A stretch of 34,892 nucleotides of DNA from positions 1-34,892 of the forward strand of contig JAJYVT010000030.1 in assembly GCA_021791845.1 (NCBI GenBank), in the 5' to 3' direction. The stretch's first letter is position 1. Each line of letters opens with the position of its first letter. Of this stretch, positions 13,165 to 21,636 are shown in pieces. Source of the stretch: Actinomycetes bacterium. Its GTDB lineage: Bacteria; Actinomycetota; Acidimicrobiia; Acidimicrobiales; RAAP-2. The position numbers and the translations under genes were made by a program. The notes beneath the pieces are model-generated. The model saw nothing but the letters and a program-made list of their open reading frames with translations. It was not told where the DNA came from and made no database searches.

Positions 13165-14346
13165 ATGACGCAAGGCCACGCCGGCCCCCTGTCCGCCATC
13201 GTGCTCGCCGCGGGCGAGGGGACCCGGATGCGGTCGAACCGCCCCAAGCCCCTCCACCGCCTGTGCGGCCGGCCGATGGTGCTCCACGTGCTCGACGCGC
13301 TGGCCGAGCTCGACGTGGACCGAGTGGTGGTCGTGGTGGGCCACGGGGCCGAGTGGGTGGGCCAGACGCTCTCGGACCACGCCCCCAAGGGGCTCACCAT
13401 CGAGCTCGTCCGCCAGCACGAGCAGCGCGGCACGGGGGACGCCGTCGCCGTCGGTCTGACCGGCCTGCCGCCTGCGGCCGAGGAGGGCGAGGGCGACGTG
13501 GTGGTGCTGCCCGGGGACACGCCGCTGCTGCGGCCCCCGACGCTGGCCGCCTTGGTGCGCCACCATCGCCAGCGGGAGGCGGGAGCGACGGTGCTGACCG
13601 CCGAGGTGGCGGACGCCGCCGGCTACGGCCGGGTGGTCCGGGGGAAGGACGGCACGGTCCGCCGCATCATCGAGCACGTGGAGGCGTCCGAGGACGAGCG
13701 GACCATCAACGAGATCAACACCTCGATCTACTGCTTCCGCCGGAGCGTCCTCGCCCCGTCGCTCCGTCGGCTCGTCCCCGCCAACGAGCTGGGCGAGTAC
13801 TACCTGACCGACGTGATCGAGGTGCTGGCCGACGCCGGGTACCCCGTGGAGGCGTTCGTCGTCGGCGACCCGATGGAGGCGGCCGGGGTCAACGACCGGG
13901 CGCAGCTGGCGGTGGCCGAGGCCGAGCTGCGCGACCGGATCAACGAGCGCTGGATGCGCCGGGGCGTCACGATGTGGGACCCGGAGCGCACCTACGTGGA
14001 CGCCGACGTGCAGCTGGCTCCCGACGTCTCCCTCCTGCCCGGCGTGATCCTGCGCGGGGAGTGCACCGTGGGCGAGGCGGCGGAGATCGGGCCCGACTGC
14101 ACGCTGGTGGACACCCGGGTCGGGGAGCGGGCCGAGGTCCGCCAGGCGGTGTGCGCCGGCGCCGTGGTCGGCGCGGGCGCCCGGGTGGGCCCGTTCGTGG
14201 CGCTCGGCCCCGGCGCCGAGGTCCCCCCCGGTGCGACCGTCCCGCCCTTCACCACCATCGGCGCTCCGATCGGCGCCGACCCCGCCGGGGACAGGGAGGA
14301 CCCGCCCCCCGGTGGCCGGGAGGCGACGCGCGACGCCACAAGGTAG
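13165..14346 (+). CDS. glmU: GlmU-type N-acetylglucosamine-1-phosphate uridylyltransferase, C-terminally short (393 aa)
   Basis: The N-terminal uridylyltransferase is complete: IVLAAGEGTRMRSNRPKPLH, RGTGDAVAVGL, VVLPGDTPLL, GYGRVVRG, IIEHVEASEDERTINEINT, and NELGEYYLTDVIEVL. It makes UDP-GlcNAc from UTP and GlcNAc-1-P. A left-handed beta-helix then starts (TYVDADVQLAPDVSLLPGVIL) but after a few rungs it ends in IGAPIGADPAGD and a Pro/Gly/Arg tail. The later rungs of normal ~450-495-aa GlmU, with the acetyl-CoA site and catalytic His of the GlcN-1-P acetyltransferase, are absent. prs starts 10 nt after the stop, leaving no room for them. ATG 13165 was preferred to an upstream GTG because the family motif starts soon after it. 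Confidence 0.88.
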   Translation: MTQGHAGPLSAIVLAAGEGTRMRSNRPKPLHRLCGRPMVLHVLDALAELDVDRVVVVVGHGAEWVGQTLSDHAPKGLTIELVRQHEQRGTGDAVAVGLTGLPPAAEEGEGDVVVLPGDTPLLRPPTLAALVRHHRQREAGATVLTAEVADAAGYGRVVRGKDGTVRRIIEHVEASEDERTINEINTSIYCFRRSVLAPSLRRLVPANELGEYYLTDVIEVLADAGYPVEAFVVGDPMEAAGVNDRAQLAVAEAELRDRINERWMRRGVTMWDPERTYVDADVQLAPDVSLLPGVILRGECTVGEAAEIGPDCTLVDTRVGERAEVRQAVCAGAVVGAGARVGPFVALGPGAEVPPGATVPPFTTIGAPIGADPAGDREDPPPGGREATRDATR

Positions 14347-14349
14347 CGT
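14344..14349 (+). promoter_or_regulatory. -10 box (TAGCGT) of prs, overlapping the glmU stop codon
   Basis: The first three bases of TAGCGT are the glmU stop codon. The box ends 7 nt before the prs GTG at 14357, giving a leaderless-type transcript in addition to any glmU read-through. Confidence 0.5.
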
Positions 14350-14356
14350 CGGCGCC

Positions 14357-15337
14357 GTGGAGCTCATTCCCCGTCGCCGGCTCGTGCTCGTGTCCGGGCG
14401 GTCGCACCCGGTGCTGGCGGAGCAGATCGCCGCCCACCTGGGCGTGGAGCTGAGCGAGGCCAACCTCCGGGAGTTCGCCAACGGCGAGATCCACTGCCGG
14501 TACGACACGTCGATCCGCGGCAGCGACGTCTTCATCGTCCAGACCCACTGCGGACCGGTGAACGACTCGATCATGGAGCAGCTGATCATGATCGAGGCGG
14601 CCAAGCGGGCGTCGGCCAAGCAGATCACCGCCGTCTGCCCCTACTACGGCTACTCCCGCCAGGACCGCAAGGCGACCGGGCGCGAGCCCATCACCGCCAA
14701 GCTCGTGGCCGACATGCTCTCCGCCGCCGGCGCCGACCGCGTCGTGAGCGTGGACCTGCACTCCGGGCAGATCCAGGGGTTCTTCGACGTGCCCTTCGAC
14801 CACCTCACCGCCGCGCCGGTGCTCGAGGGCTACCTGCGCGAGCACCTGGCCGACGGCATCGGCGACGTCGTGGTGGTCGCGCCCGACACGGGGCGGGTCA
14901 AGGTGGCCGAGCGCTACAGCCAGCACCTCCGCTCGGACCTCGCCTTCGTCCACAAGATCCGGCCCCGGGGCACCGCCAACCAGGTCCAGGCGCGCCACGT
15001 GGTGGGGGACATCGACGGCCGGCTCTGCGTCATCATCGACGACATGATCGACACGGCCGGGACGGTGTGCGCCGCGGCCGAGCTGCTGGCCGACGCCGGC
15101 GCCGCCGACATCTGGGCCATGGCCACCCACGGCCTGCTGACCGACCCGGCGGCCGACCGCTTGAAGGCGGCGCCGATCTCCCGGGTGGTGGTGACCGACA
15201 CGCTCCCGGTCCCCGAGGACCGCCACTTCGACAAGCTCGAGGTCCTCTCGGTGGCCACCGTCATCGCCGACGCCATCGACGCCGTGTTCGAGGACACGTC
15301 GGTGTCCGAGATGTTCGGGGGCGAGAACCTGGCCTAG
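14357..15337 (+). CDS. prs: Ribose-phosphate pyrophosphokinase (PRPP synthetase)
   Basis: Prs transfers pyrophosphate from ATP to ribose-5-phosphate, making PRPP for purine, pyrimidine, His and Trp synthesis. Motifs in order: LVSGRSHPVLAEQIAAHLG, FANGEIHCRYDTSIRGSDVFIVQ, LIMIEAAKRASAKQITAVCPYYGYSRQDRK (ATP-binding flexible region), DLHSGQIQGFFDVPFDHLTA, VVVAPDTG, and the PRPP loop VIIDDMIDTAGT. The 326-aa length is standard for the class I enzyme. The GTG at 14357 gives the normal N-terminus. The frame is open upstream into glmU, but that part has no Prs similarity. The glmU-prs-rplY-pth order is typical of actinobacteria. Confidence 0.96.
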   Translation: MELIPRRRLVLVSGRSHPVLAEQIAAHLGVELSEANLREFANGEIHCRYDTSIRGSDVFIVQTHCGPVNDSIMEQLIMIEAAKRASAKQITAVCPYYGYSRQDRKATGREPITAKLVADMLSAAGADRVVSVDLHSGQIQGFFDVPFDHLTAAPVLEGYLREHLADGIGDVVVVAPDTGRVKVAERYSQHLRSDLAFVHKIRPRGTANQVQARHVVGDIDGRLCVIIDDMIDTAGTVCAAAELLADAGAADIWAMATHGLLTDPAADRLKAAPISRVVVTDTLPVPEDRHFDKLEVLSVATVIADAIDAVFEDTSVSEMFGGENLA

Positions 15338-15394
15338 CGGGCTGCCCGGCCCGGCGGTCGCCCTGGCGGCGGGTGCCTGCCCGCGGCTGCCCAG

Positions 15395-15424
15395 CCCGGT
15401 GGTCGCCGGCCCGGTGGTCGCCGG
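15395..15424. repeat. 15-nt tandem repeat in the prs-rplY gap
   Basis: CCCGGTGGTCGCCGG occurs twice in tandem, with a degenerate copy about 45 nt earlier. It lies just upstream of the rplY promoter box. The rest of the 199-nt gap holds only the rplY promoter and leader. Confidence 0.85.
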
Positions 15425-15438
15425 CCCGGCGCGGCGGC

Positions 15439-15444
15439 TACGCT
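15439..15444 (+). promoter_or_regulatory. -10 box (TACGCT) of rplY
   Basis: TACGCT lies 92 nt upstream of the rplY ATG. Here the transcript has a leader of about 85 nt and a strong AAGGAG at 15523-15528, unlike the leaderless genes. The leader could host ribosomal-protein autoregulation, but no defined structure was identified. Confidence 0.45.
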
Positions 15445-15536
15445 GGTGCGCCGTCCCAGACCGCCCTGCACGGCCCTGGTCGTGCCAGGCCCCGGGGCGC
15501 CCCGGCGGCTGAGCCATTTCGCAAGGAGACCCACCC

Positions 15537-16196
15537 ATGCCCGAGATCGTCCTGAACGCCGAGGTCGGACGGACCGGCGGCTCGAGCTCGTCGCGCCGGC
15601 TGCGCGCCGAGGGGAAGATCCCCGGCGTCGTCTACGGGCACGGGACCGAGCCGGTGGCCGTGGCCGTGGCCGCCCGCGACCTGCGCGTCGCCCTGAACAG
15701 CGAGGCCGGCACCAACGCCCTCCTGTCGCTGCAGGCCGACGGCAAGACGTACCTGACCATCGCCAGGGAGCTCCAGCGCCACCCGGTGCGGGGCACGGTC
15801 GTCCACGTGGACTTCCAGATCGTCCGGCATGACGAGGTCATCGCCGCGACAGTCCCGGTCACGCTGGTGGGCGAGGCGATCGAGGTGCACCACGGCGACG
15901 GCCTGGTCGACCAGCAGCTGTTCATGCTGCCCGTCCACGCCACGCCGGCGGACATCCCGACGTCGGTGGAGGTCGACATCTCCGGCCTCACCATCGGCGG
16001 CGTCGTCCGGGTCGGCGACCTCGCGCTGCCCGGGAGCGTCACCGTCGACCTGGAGGACGACGTGGCCGTGGTGACCGGGGTGCCGCCCCGGGTCCAGGCC
16101 GCTGCCGCCGAGGGCGAGGGGGCGGAGGGCGCCGAGGGTGCGGCCGAGGCGGCCGTCGGCGGCGGTGCCGCTGCCGGGGCCGGCCAAGAGGGATAG
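15537..16196 (+). CDS. rplY: 50S ribosomal protein bL25, CTC form
   Basis: bL25 binds 5S rRNA on the large subunit. The N-terminal domain (1-95) has RTGGSSSSRRLRAEGKIPGVVYGHG and HPVRGTVVHVDFQIVRHDE. The longer CTC/TL5-type C-terminal beta domain follows (about 96-185; PVTLVGEA, LPVHATPADIPTSVEVDISGL). The last ~35 residues are an Ala/Gly/Glu-rich tail of low complexity, a frequent feature of actinobacterial bL25. ATG 15537 has AAGGAG 8 nt upstream. Length 219 aa fits the CTC form. It is followed by pth, the usual neighbour. Confidence 0.95.
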   Translation: MPEIVLNAEVGRTGGSSSSRRLRAEGKIPGVVYGHGTEPVAVAVAARDLRVALNSEAGTNALLSLQADGKTYLTIARELQRHPVRGTVVHVDFQIVRHDEVIAATVPVTLVGEAIEVHHGDGLVDQQLFMLPVHATPADIPTSVEVDISGLTIGGVVRVGDLALPGSVTVDLEDDVAVVTGVPPRVQAAAAEGEGAEGAEGAAEAAVGGGAAAGAGQEG

Positions 16197-16265
16197 GCCC
16201 TGCCCCGGCTGTTCGGGGGCCGGCACGCGGGCGGCGACGCACCGAGGCGAGGCACCCCGGCGGAC

Positions 16266-16835
16266 GTGCTGGTCGTCGGGCTGTCCAATCCGGGAGCCGA
16301 GTTCGAGGGCACCCGCCACAACGTGGGCGCCGAGGTGGTCCGCGCCCTTGCGGCCCGGCACGGCTCGGGACGCCTGCGCCCGGAGAAGGGGCAACGGGCG
16401 GTGGTGGAGGAGGTGGCCGTCGGCCAGGCCCGGGTGGCGCTGGCCGTCCCCACCACCTACATGAACGAGTCGGGCACAGCCGTGCGGCCCCTGATGCGCC
16501 GGTTCGGCATCAAGGACCCGGCGCAGCTGGTGGTGGTCCACGACGAGCTCGACCTGCCACCGGGCAGGATCCGGGTAAAGCTGGGTGGTGGTCTCGCCGG
16601 GCACAAAGGTCTCGCGTCGGTCCGCGCCCACCTGCACAGCGGCGACTTCGTCCGGGTGCGCATCGGCATCGGCAAGCCGCCCGGCCGCCAGTCCGGCGCC
16701 GACTTCGTGCTTCGCCGGCCGGGGCGCGCCGAGCGCGGGGACCTCGATGTCGCCGTCGAGCAGGCGGCCGACGCGGTCGAGACGATCGTGACCGAGGGGG
16801 CGGAGGCGGCCATGAACCGCTGGAACGGTGCCTGA
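16266..16835 (+). CDS. pth: Peptidyl-tRNA hydrolase
   Basis: Pth releases peptides from prematurely dropped peptidyl-tRNA. The family pattern is complete: LVVGLSNPGAEFEGTRHNVG (catalytic His18; the usual GLGNPG is GLSNPG), PTTYMNESGTAV (Asn), VVHDELDLPPGRIRVKLGGG (Asp), AGHKGLASV (Asn replaced by His in the usual GHNGL motif) and RIGIGKPPG. Length is 189 aa, normal. GTG 16266 is the only start giving the standard N-terminus. The codons upstream are open to the rplY stop but hold no other ATG, GTG or TTG in frame. The stop lies inside the beginning of mfd (8-nt overlap), so the two are coupled. Confidence 0.95.
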   Translation: MLVVGLSNPGAEFEGTRHNVGAEVVRALAARHGSGRLRPEKGQRAVVEEVAVGQARVALAVPTTYMNESGTAVRPLMRRFGIKDPAQLVVVHDELDLPPGRIRVKLGGGLAGHKGLASVRAHLHSGDFVRVRIGIGKPPGRQSGADFVLRRPGRAERGDLDVAVEQAADAVETIVTEGAEAAMNRWNGA

Positions 16836-19800
16836 GGCCCCCGGCGCCGGTCCCTGGGCCGGAGCCCCCTCGGCCGGAGCTCCCCCGGCCGGAGGGTTGC
16901 CGCTGGCCGACCTGCCGGCGCAGCTGCGCCACGAGCCTGCGCTGACGCGGGTCCTCGGCTCGTCCGTGGCCACCCTGGCGGTCGCCGGGCCGGCACAGGC
17001 CTTCGTGGTCGCCGGGCTGGCCCGGCTCTCCGAGCGCCGCCCCGTCGTCGTGGTGACGGCGACCGACGCCGACGCCGAGCGCATGGCCGGCGATCTCGCC
17101 TGCTACCTGCCGGGCCGCCCCGGTGCCGTTGCCGGTGCCCCCGGCGCCCCCGGCGCCGTTGCCGGCGCGCTCGACGGCCCGGTGCTCCGGCTGCCGGCGT
17201 GGGAGACCCTTCCCTTCGAACGGGTGAGCCCCGAGGTGTCGACCATGGGGCGGCGGCTGGCGGTCCTCTGGCACCTGGCGGGGGCGCAGGGGGGCGGGGA
17301 CGGCGCCGGCCCGGACGCCGCCGGCCCGGACGGCCCGGGCGGCCCGGGCGGCCAGGCCGGCGGGGAGGCGGACGGCGTGCCCGGGCCGACCGTGGTCGTG
17401 GCGTCGGTGCGCGCCCTCCTCCAGCGCCTGGGCCCCTGGCGGCACGCGGCGCGACCGCTCACCGTCCGCCCGGGCGACCGCCTCGACGCCGAGGCGGCCC
17501 TCGCCTGGCTGGCCACCGTCGGGTACCGGCGCGAGCTCCAGGTCGAGCACCGGGGCGAGATGGCCGTCCGGGGTGGGATCATCGACGTCTTCCCCTCGAC
17601 CGCCGACGCGCCCGTCCGCATCGACCTGTTCGGCGACGAGGTCGACCGCCTCACCAGCTTCGACGTCACCGACCAGCGGTCCACCGGGGCGCTGGAGGCG
17701 GCTGTGCTCTTCGGCTGCCGGGAGCTCGTCCTCTCCGACGCCGTCCGGGCCCGGGCCGAGCGCCTGGTCGACGCCGAGCCGTGGGGGCGCAGCCAGTGGG
17801 AGCGCCTTGCCGACGGCCAGACCTTCGACGGGATGGAGTCGTGGCTGCCGTGGCTCCAGCCCGACGAGGAGCTCGTCACCGACCTCTTGCCCCCGGCCGC
17901 CCGGGTGGTCCTCGTGGAGCCGCGCCGGGTGCGGGACCGGGCGGTCGAGGTGGTCACGGAGGAGGCGGCGCTGGCCGACACCCTGGCCGTCACCTGGGGG
18001 GCGCGCGCCGAGGGCCCGGGCGGCACAGCCGACGGGGCGGGCGCCTCCTTCCCCCGGCTGCACCTCCCGTTCGACCGATTGCTGGCCCGCACCGACGCGG
18101 CCACGCTCTCGGTCGTGCCGGTGGCGGACGCCCCCGACACGCCGGCGGTGACCGTCCGCGGCTTCGAGCCGGTCGCAGGGGACGCGGCGCGTCTCGCCGG
18201 CCAGGTCCGGACCCTGGTGGAGGCCGGCCTGTCGGTGACGCTGTGCTCGGGCACGCCGGCGGGGGCGTCGCGCCTGTCGTCGGTCCTCGCCGACGAGGGG
18301 GTCGTCGCCCCGCTCACCGACCGGGCCGGCACCGGGGCGGCGGCCCAGGTGGTGGTGGCCCCGCTCGGCGCCGGGTTCGTGCTGCCGGACGCCCGGGTGG
18401 CGGTCCTGGCCGAGAGCGACGTCACCGGCCGGCGCGCCCCCCACCGCCAGGCCCGTCCACGGGCCCGGCCCACCGACGGCTTCTTCGACGACCTCGGACC
18501 GGGCGGCTACGTGGTGCACCGCCAGCACGGCGTCGCCCGGTACGCGGGCATGACCGCCCGCACGGTGGCCGGGACCACCCGCGACTACCTGGTCCTCGAG
18601 TTCCGGGGCAGCGACAAGCTGTACCTCCCGGTCGACCAGATCGAGGCCGTCACCCCCTACTCCGGCGGGGAGACCCCCACCCTGTCCAAGATGGGCGGGG
18701 CCGACTGGCAGCGCGCCCGCTCCCGGGCCCGGGCGGCGGCCGGGGAGGTCGCCGAGGAGCTGGTGGCCCTCTATCGCCGCCGCCTGGAGGTCCCGGGCCA
18801 CGCCTTCGCCCCCGACACCCCGTGGCAGCACGAGCTCGAGTCCTCGTTCCCCTTCACCGAGACCGCCGACCAGCTCCGTGCGGTCGCCGAGGTGAAGGCC
18901 GACATGGAGCTGCCCCGGCCCATGGACCGCCTGGTGTGCGGCGACGTGGGGTTCGGCAAGACCGAGGTGGCGGTGCGCGCCGTGTTCAAAGCCGTCCAGG
19001 ACGGCAAGCAGGCGGCGGTGCTGGTGCCCACGACGCTGCTCGCCAGCCAGCACTTCCAGACGTTCTCCGACCGCTACGCGCCCTTCCCCGTCCGCGTCGA
19101 GCTGCTCAGCCGGTTCCTCTCGCCGGCCCAGGCGAAGAAGGTCGTCGACGGCCTGGCCGACGGCTCGGTCGACGTGGTCGTCGGCACCCACCGTCTGCTG
19201 GCCGGCGAGATCCGCTTCAAGAAGCTCGGCCTCCTCGTGGTCGACGAGGAGCAGCGGTTCGGCGTCACCCACAAGGAGGCGGTGAAGCGGATGGCGGAGG
19301 GGGTCGACGTGCTCACGCTCACCGCCAGCCCGATCCCGCGGACCTTGGAGATGGCCCTCACCGGGATCCGCGACCTCTCCCTGGTGAACACCCCCCCGGC
19401 CGACCGCCGCCCGATCCTCACCTACGTGGGCGAGTACGACGACGCCGCCGTGTCCGAGGCCGTGCGCCGCGAGCTCCTGCGTGAAGGCCAGGTCTTCTTC
19501 GTGCACAACCGGGTCGCCGACATCGACGCCGTGGCCCGTCGGCTGGGGGTGCTCGTGCCCGAGGCCCGCATCGCGGTGGCGCACGGCCAGATGGACGAGG
19601 GCAGCCTGGAGCAGGTGGTCATGGACTTCTGGGAGCGCAAGGCCGACGTGCTGGTGTGCACCACGATCATCGAGTCGGGAATCGACATGCCGACGGTCAA
19701 CACCCTCGTGGTGGACCGGGCGGACATGCTCGGGCTGGGCCAGCTCCACCAGATCCGCGGCCGCGTGGGCCGGAGCAACCAGCGGGCGTACGCCTACCTC

Positions 19801-20529
19801 TTCCATCCCGCCGACCGTGTGCTCACCGAGCAGGCCTACGAGCGGCTGCGCACCGTGGGCGAGCACACCGAGCTCGGGGCCGGGTTCAAGATCGCCATGC
19901 GCGACCTCGAGATCCGCGGCGCCGGCAACCTGCTCGGCTCGACACAGTCGGGCCACATCGCCGCCGTCGGCTACGACCTCTACGTGCAGATGGTGGCCGA
20001 GGCGGTGGCCGAGGCCAGGGGCGAGCCCCGGCCCGAGCCGCCACAGATCTCCCTCGACGTCCCCGGCGACGCCCACCTCCCGTCGGGCTACGTGCCGCTC
20101 GAGGACGCCCGGCTCGAGGCCTACCGCCGGCTGGCCGCCACCACGACCGTCGCCGAGGTGGACGACGTGGCCGACGAGTGGGCCGACCGCTACGGGCCGC
20201 CGCCGCCGGCGGCGGAAGGGCTGCTGGCGCTGGCGCGCCTCCGGGCCGAGGCCGTGCGCGCCGGGATCCACGACGTGTCCGTCGCCCCGGTGCGCGTGGG
20301 GGGGAGCCGGCACCCGGTGGCCCGGCTGAGCCCGGTCGAGCTCCCCGCCAGCGCCCAGGTCCGGCTGCGCCGCCTGGCGCCCGGCGCCGTCTACCGGGAG
20401 CAGTTCCACCAGCTCGTGGTGCCGCTCGAGGGCAAGGACCAGCCGGCCGAGGTCCTGCGGGACCTGGTGGTGCAGCTCCTGCCGCCACCAGAGGGACCCG
20501 AGGCAACCGGTAGCATGCCGCGCCGATGA
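16828..20529 (+). CDS. mfd: Transcription-repair coupling factor Mfd
   Basis: Mfd displaces RNA polymerase stalled at DNA lesions and recruits UvrA. The 1233-aa length equals the usual size. The UvrB-like N-terminal modules are visible (LPAWETLPFERVSPEVSTMG, GGIIDVFPSTADAPVRIDLFGDEVD). The polymerase-interacting domain starts at GGYVVHRQHGVARYAGM. The helicase motor has Walker A GDVGFGKTE (about residue 705), VGTHRLLAGEIRFKKLGLL, VVDEEQRFGV (about 805), LTASPIPRTLEM, TTIIESGIDMP and GRVGRSNQRAYAYL. The first ~25 residues and two Gly/Pro/Ala-rich insertions within about residues 90-190 are low-complexity. GTG 16828 overlaps the pth stop. Confidence 0.97.
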   Translation: MPEAPGAGPWAGAPSAGAPPAGGLPLADLPAQLRHEPALTRVLGSSVATLAVAGPAQAFVVAGLARLSERRPVVVVTATDADAERMAGDLACYLPGRPGAVAGAPGAPGAVAGALDGPVLRLPAWETLPFERVSPEVSTMGRRLAVLWHLAGAQGGGDGAGPDAAGPDGPGGPGGQAGGEADGVPGPTVVVASVRALLQRLGPWRHAARPLTVRPGDRLDAEAALAWLATVGYRRELQVEHRGEMAVRGGIIDVFPSTADAPVRIDLFGDEVDRLTSFDVTDQRSTGALEAAVLFGCRELVLSDAVRARAERLVDAEPWGRSQWERLADGQTFDGMESWLPWLQPDEELVTDLLPPAARVVLVEPRRVRDRAVEVVTEEAALADTLAVTWGARAEGPGGTADGAGASFPRLHLPFDRLLARTDAATLSVVPVADAPDTPAVTVRGFEPVAGDAARLAGQVRTLVEAGLSVTLCSGTPAGASRLSSVLADEGVVAPLTDRAGTGAAAQVVVAPLGAGFVLPDARVAVLAESDVTGRRAPHRQARPRARPTDGFFDDLGPGGYVVHRQHGVARYAGMTARTVAGTTRDYLVLEFRGSDKLYLPVDQIEAVTPYSGGETPTLSKMGGADWQRARSRARAAAGEVAEELVALYRRRLEVPGHAFAPDTPWQHELESSFPFTETADQLRAVAEVKADMELPRPMDRLVCGDVGFGKTEVAVRAVFKAVQDGKQAAVLVPTTLLASQHFQTFSDRYAPFPVRVELLSRFLSPAQAKKVVDGLADGSVDVVVGTHRLLAGEIRFKKLGLLVVDEEQRFGVTHKEAVKRMAEGVDVLTLTASPIPRTLEMALTGIRDLSLVNTPPADRRPILTYVGEYDDAAVSEAVRRELLREGQVFFVHNRVADIDAVARRLGVLVPEARIAVAHGQMDEGSLEQVVMDFWERKADVLVCTTIIESGIDMPTVNTLVVDRADMLGLGQLHQIRGRVGRSNQRAYAYLFHPADRVLTEQAYERLRTVGEHTELGAGFKIAMRDLEIRGAGNLLGSTQSGHIAAVGYDLYVQMVAEAVAEARGEPRPEPPQISLDVPGDAHLPSGYVPLEDARLEAYRRLAATTTVAEVDDVADEWADRYGPPPPAAEGLLALARLRAEAVRAGIHDVSVAPVRVGGSRHPVARLSPVELPASAQVRLRRLAPGAVYREQFHQLVVPLEGKDQPAEVLRDLVVQLLPPPEGPEATGSMPRR
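20511..20516 (+). promoter_or_regulatory. -10 box (TAGCAT) inside the mfd end
   Basis: TAGCAT ends 9 nt before the ATG at 20526. It would give the downstream secreted protein its own leaderless transcript even though the genes overlap. Confidence 0.45.
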
Positions 20530-21635
20530 GACGGCTCGTCGCACTGCTGGTGGTCGTGGCGGCCGGGGTCGTGGTTGCCGGGCTCTTCCTCCCCTCGCCC
20601 GCCGCCACCGTCGGCGCGTCCTCGATCTCGCGCCAGGCGCTCGACTCCGACCTCTCCGCCATCGCCTCCAGCCCGGACTACACCTGCTTCCTGGGGGAGG
20701 AGCGCCAGCTCTCGGGCGCCGGCACCCTCCCGTTCCTCGGGGCGGGGACGGCCAGCGCGCAGGGCGGCGTCTACGACACCACCTTCGTGGACGGCTGGCT
20801 GAGCTCGATGATCACCGACCGCATCGCCACCCAGGTGGTCGAGCGCCACCGGATCGACGTCACCGCCGCCGACGTGTCCGTCGGGCGCGCGCTGCTGTCG
20901 CGCCGGATCTCCGCCGTGCTGGCCCAGTACGCCCGGGACGCCGGCAGCCCGCAGCCGGGCTGCGGGGGTAGCGGGTCGGTGGTGCTGGGCTCGCTCCCGG
21001 CGTGGTTCGTGGCCGAGCAGAGCCGCAACGAGGCCAACCAGGCGCTCCTGGACGCCCGGGCCGTGGGCACCGGCCTGTCGCCTGGCTCCCTCGCCGGGTA
21101 CTTCCGGACCCACCGCACCACGTTCGCCAAGGACTGCCTCGACATCATCGTGGTGAGGACCCGCGCCGCCGCCGGCGCGGTGGAGACGGCGCTGGGCAAG
21201 GGCGCGACCTTCGCCCAGGAGGCGGCCGCGGCCTCGCTCACAAAGGGCAGCGCGGCCCAAGGCGGGGTGGCCGGCTGCGGCATGCTGGCGGGCAGCTTCC
21301 TGTCCCCGGAGGTGGCCAAGCTGGCGGTGGGGCAGACGTCGGCGCCCTTCAGCGGCCAGGGCGTCTTCTGGGTGGTACGGCTGACCAGCCGCTCACCCGT
21401 GTCCTTCGCCTCGGTGCACGGCACCGTCGTCACAACGGTCGTGGACGCCGGCCAGCAGCTGGCCGACACCCAGCTGACCGCCACCCTGCGCCACACCGCG
21501 GTCACCGTCGACCCCCGCTACGGCCGGGCCGGGGCGCGCGGGGTGGCACTGGTGACCCCGCCGGCCAGCCCGCCGGTCGCGACACTGCTCTCACCCCGGG
21601 CCGACCAGCCGGCCGTCACAGCCGCCAACGCCTGA
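20526..21635 (+). CDS. Secreted or membrane-anchored SurA/PpiC-like (parvulin) protein, 369 aa
   Basis: An N-terminal signal or anchor (RRLVALLVVVAAGVVVAGLFL) is followed by a SurA_N-like helical region (about 30-190) with the entry strand ATVGASSISRQALDSDL. A parvulin-like domain (about 213-292) follows, with CLDIIVVRTRAAAGAVETAL, ATFAQEAAAASL, and FLSPEVAKLAVGQTSAPFSGQGVFWVVRL. This matches peptidyl-prolyl isomerase or chaperone proteins acting on exported proteins. The domain looks degenerate, so isomerase activity is uncertain. Four Cys in the extracellular part could form disulfides. In mycobacteria a lipoprotein gene (lpqU) sits nearby. ATG overlaps the mfd stop (ATGA) and MazG follows after 1 nt. 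Confidence 0.8.
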   Translation: MRRLVALLVVVAAGVVVAGLFLPSPAATVGASSISRQALDSDLSAIASSPDYTCFLGEERQLSGAGTLPFLGAGTASAQGGVYDTTFVDGWLSSMITDRIATQVVERHRIDVTAADVSVGRALLSRRISAVLAQYARDAGSPQPGCGGSGSVVLGSLPAWFVAEQSRNEANQALLDARAVGTGLSPGSLAGYFRTHRTTFAKDCLDIIVVRTRAAAGAVETALGKGATFAQEAAAASLTKGSAAQGGVAGCGMLAGSFLSPEVAKLAVGQTSAPFSGQGVFWVVRLTSRSPVSFASVHGTVVTTVVDAGQQLADTQLTATLRHTAVTVDPRYGRAGARGVALVTPPASPPVATLLSPRADQPAVTAANA

Positions 21636-21636
21636 G

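Noticed and set aside
14231-14356. Upstream start for prs inside glmU
   Set aside because: The extra residues do not resemble Prs. The N-terminus typical of the family begins just after GTG 14357.
16200-16265. Upstream start for pth
   Set aside because: The frame is open to the rplY stop but contains only CTG codons as possible starts and no Pth-like sequence.
16510-20544. 1,344-codon minus-strand frame opposite pth and mfd
   Set aside because: Same shadow effect; mfd on the plus strand has all family motifs and explains the DNA.
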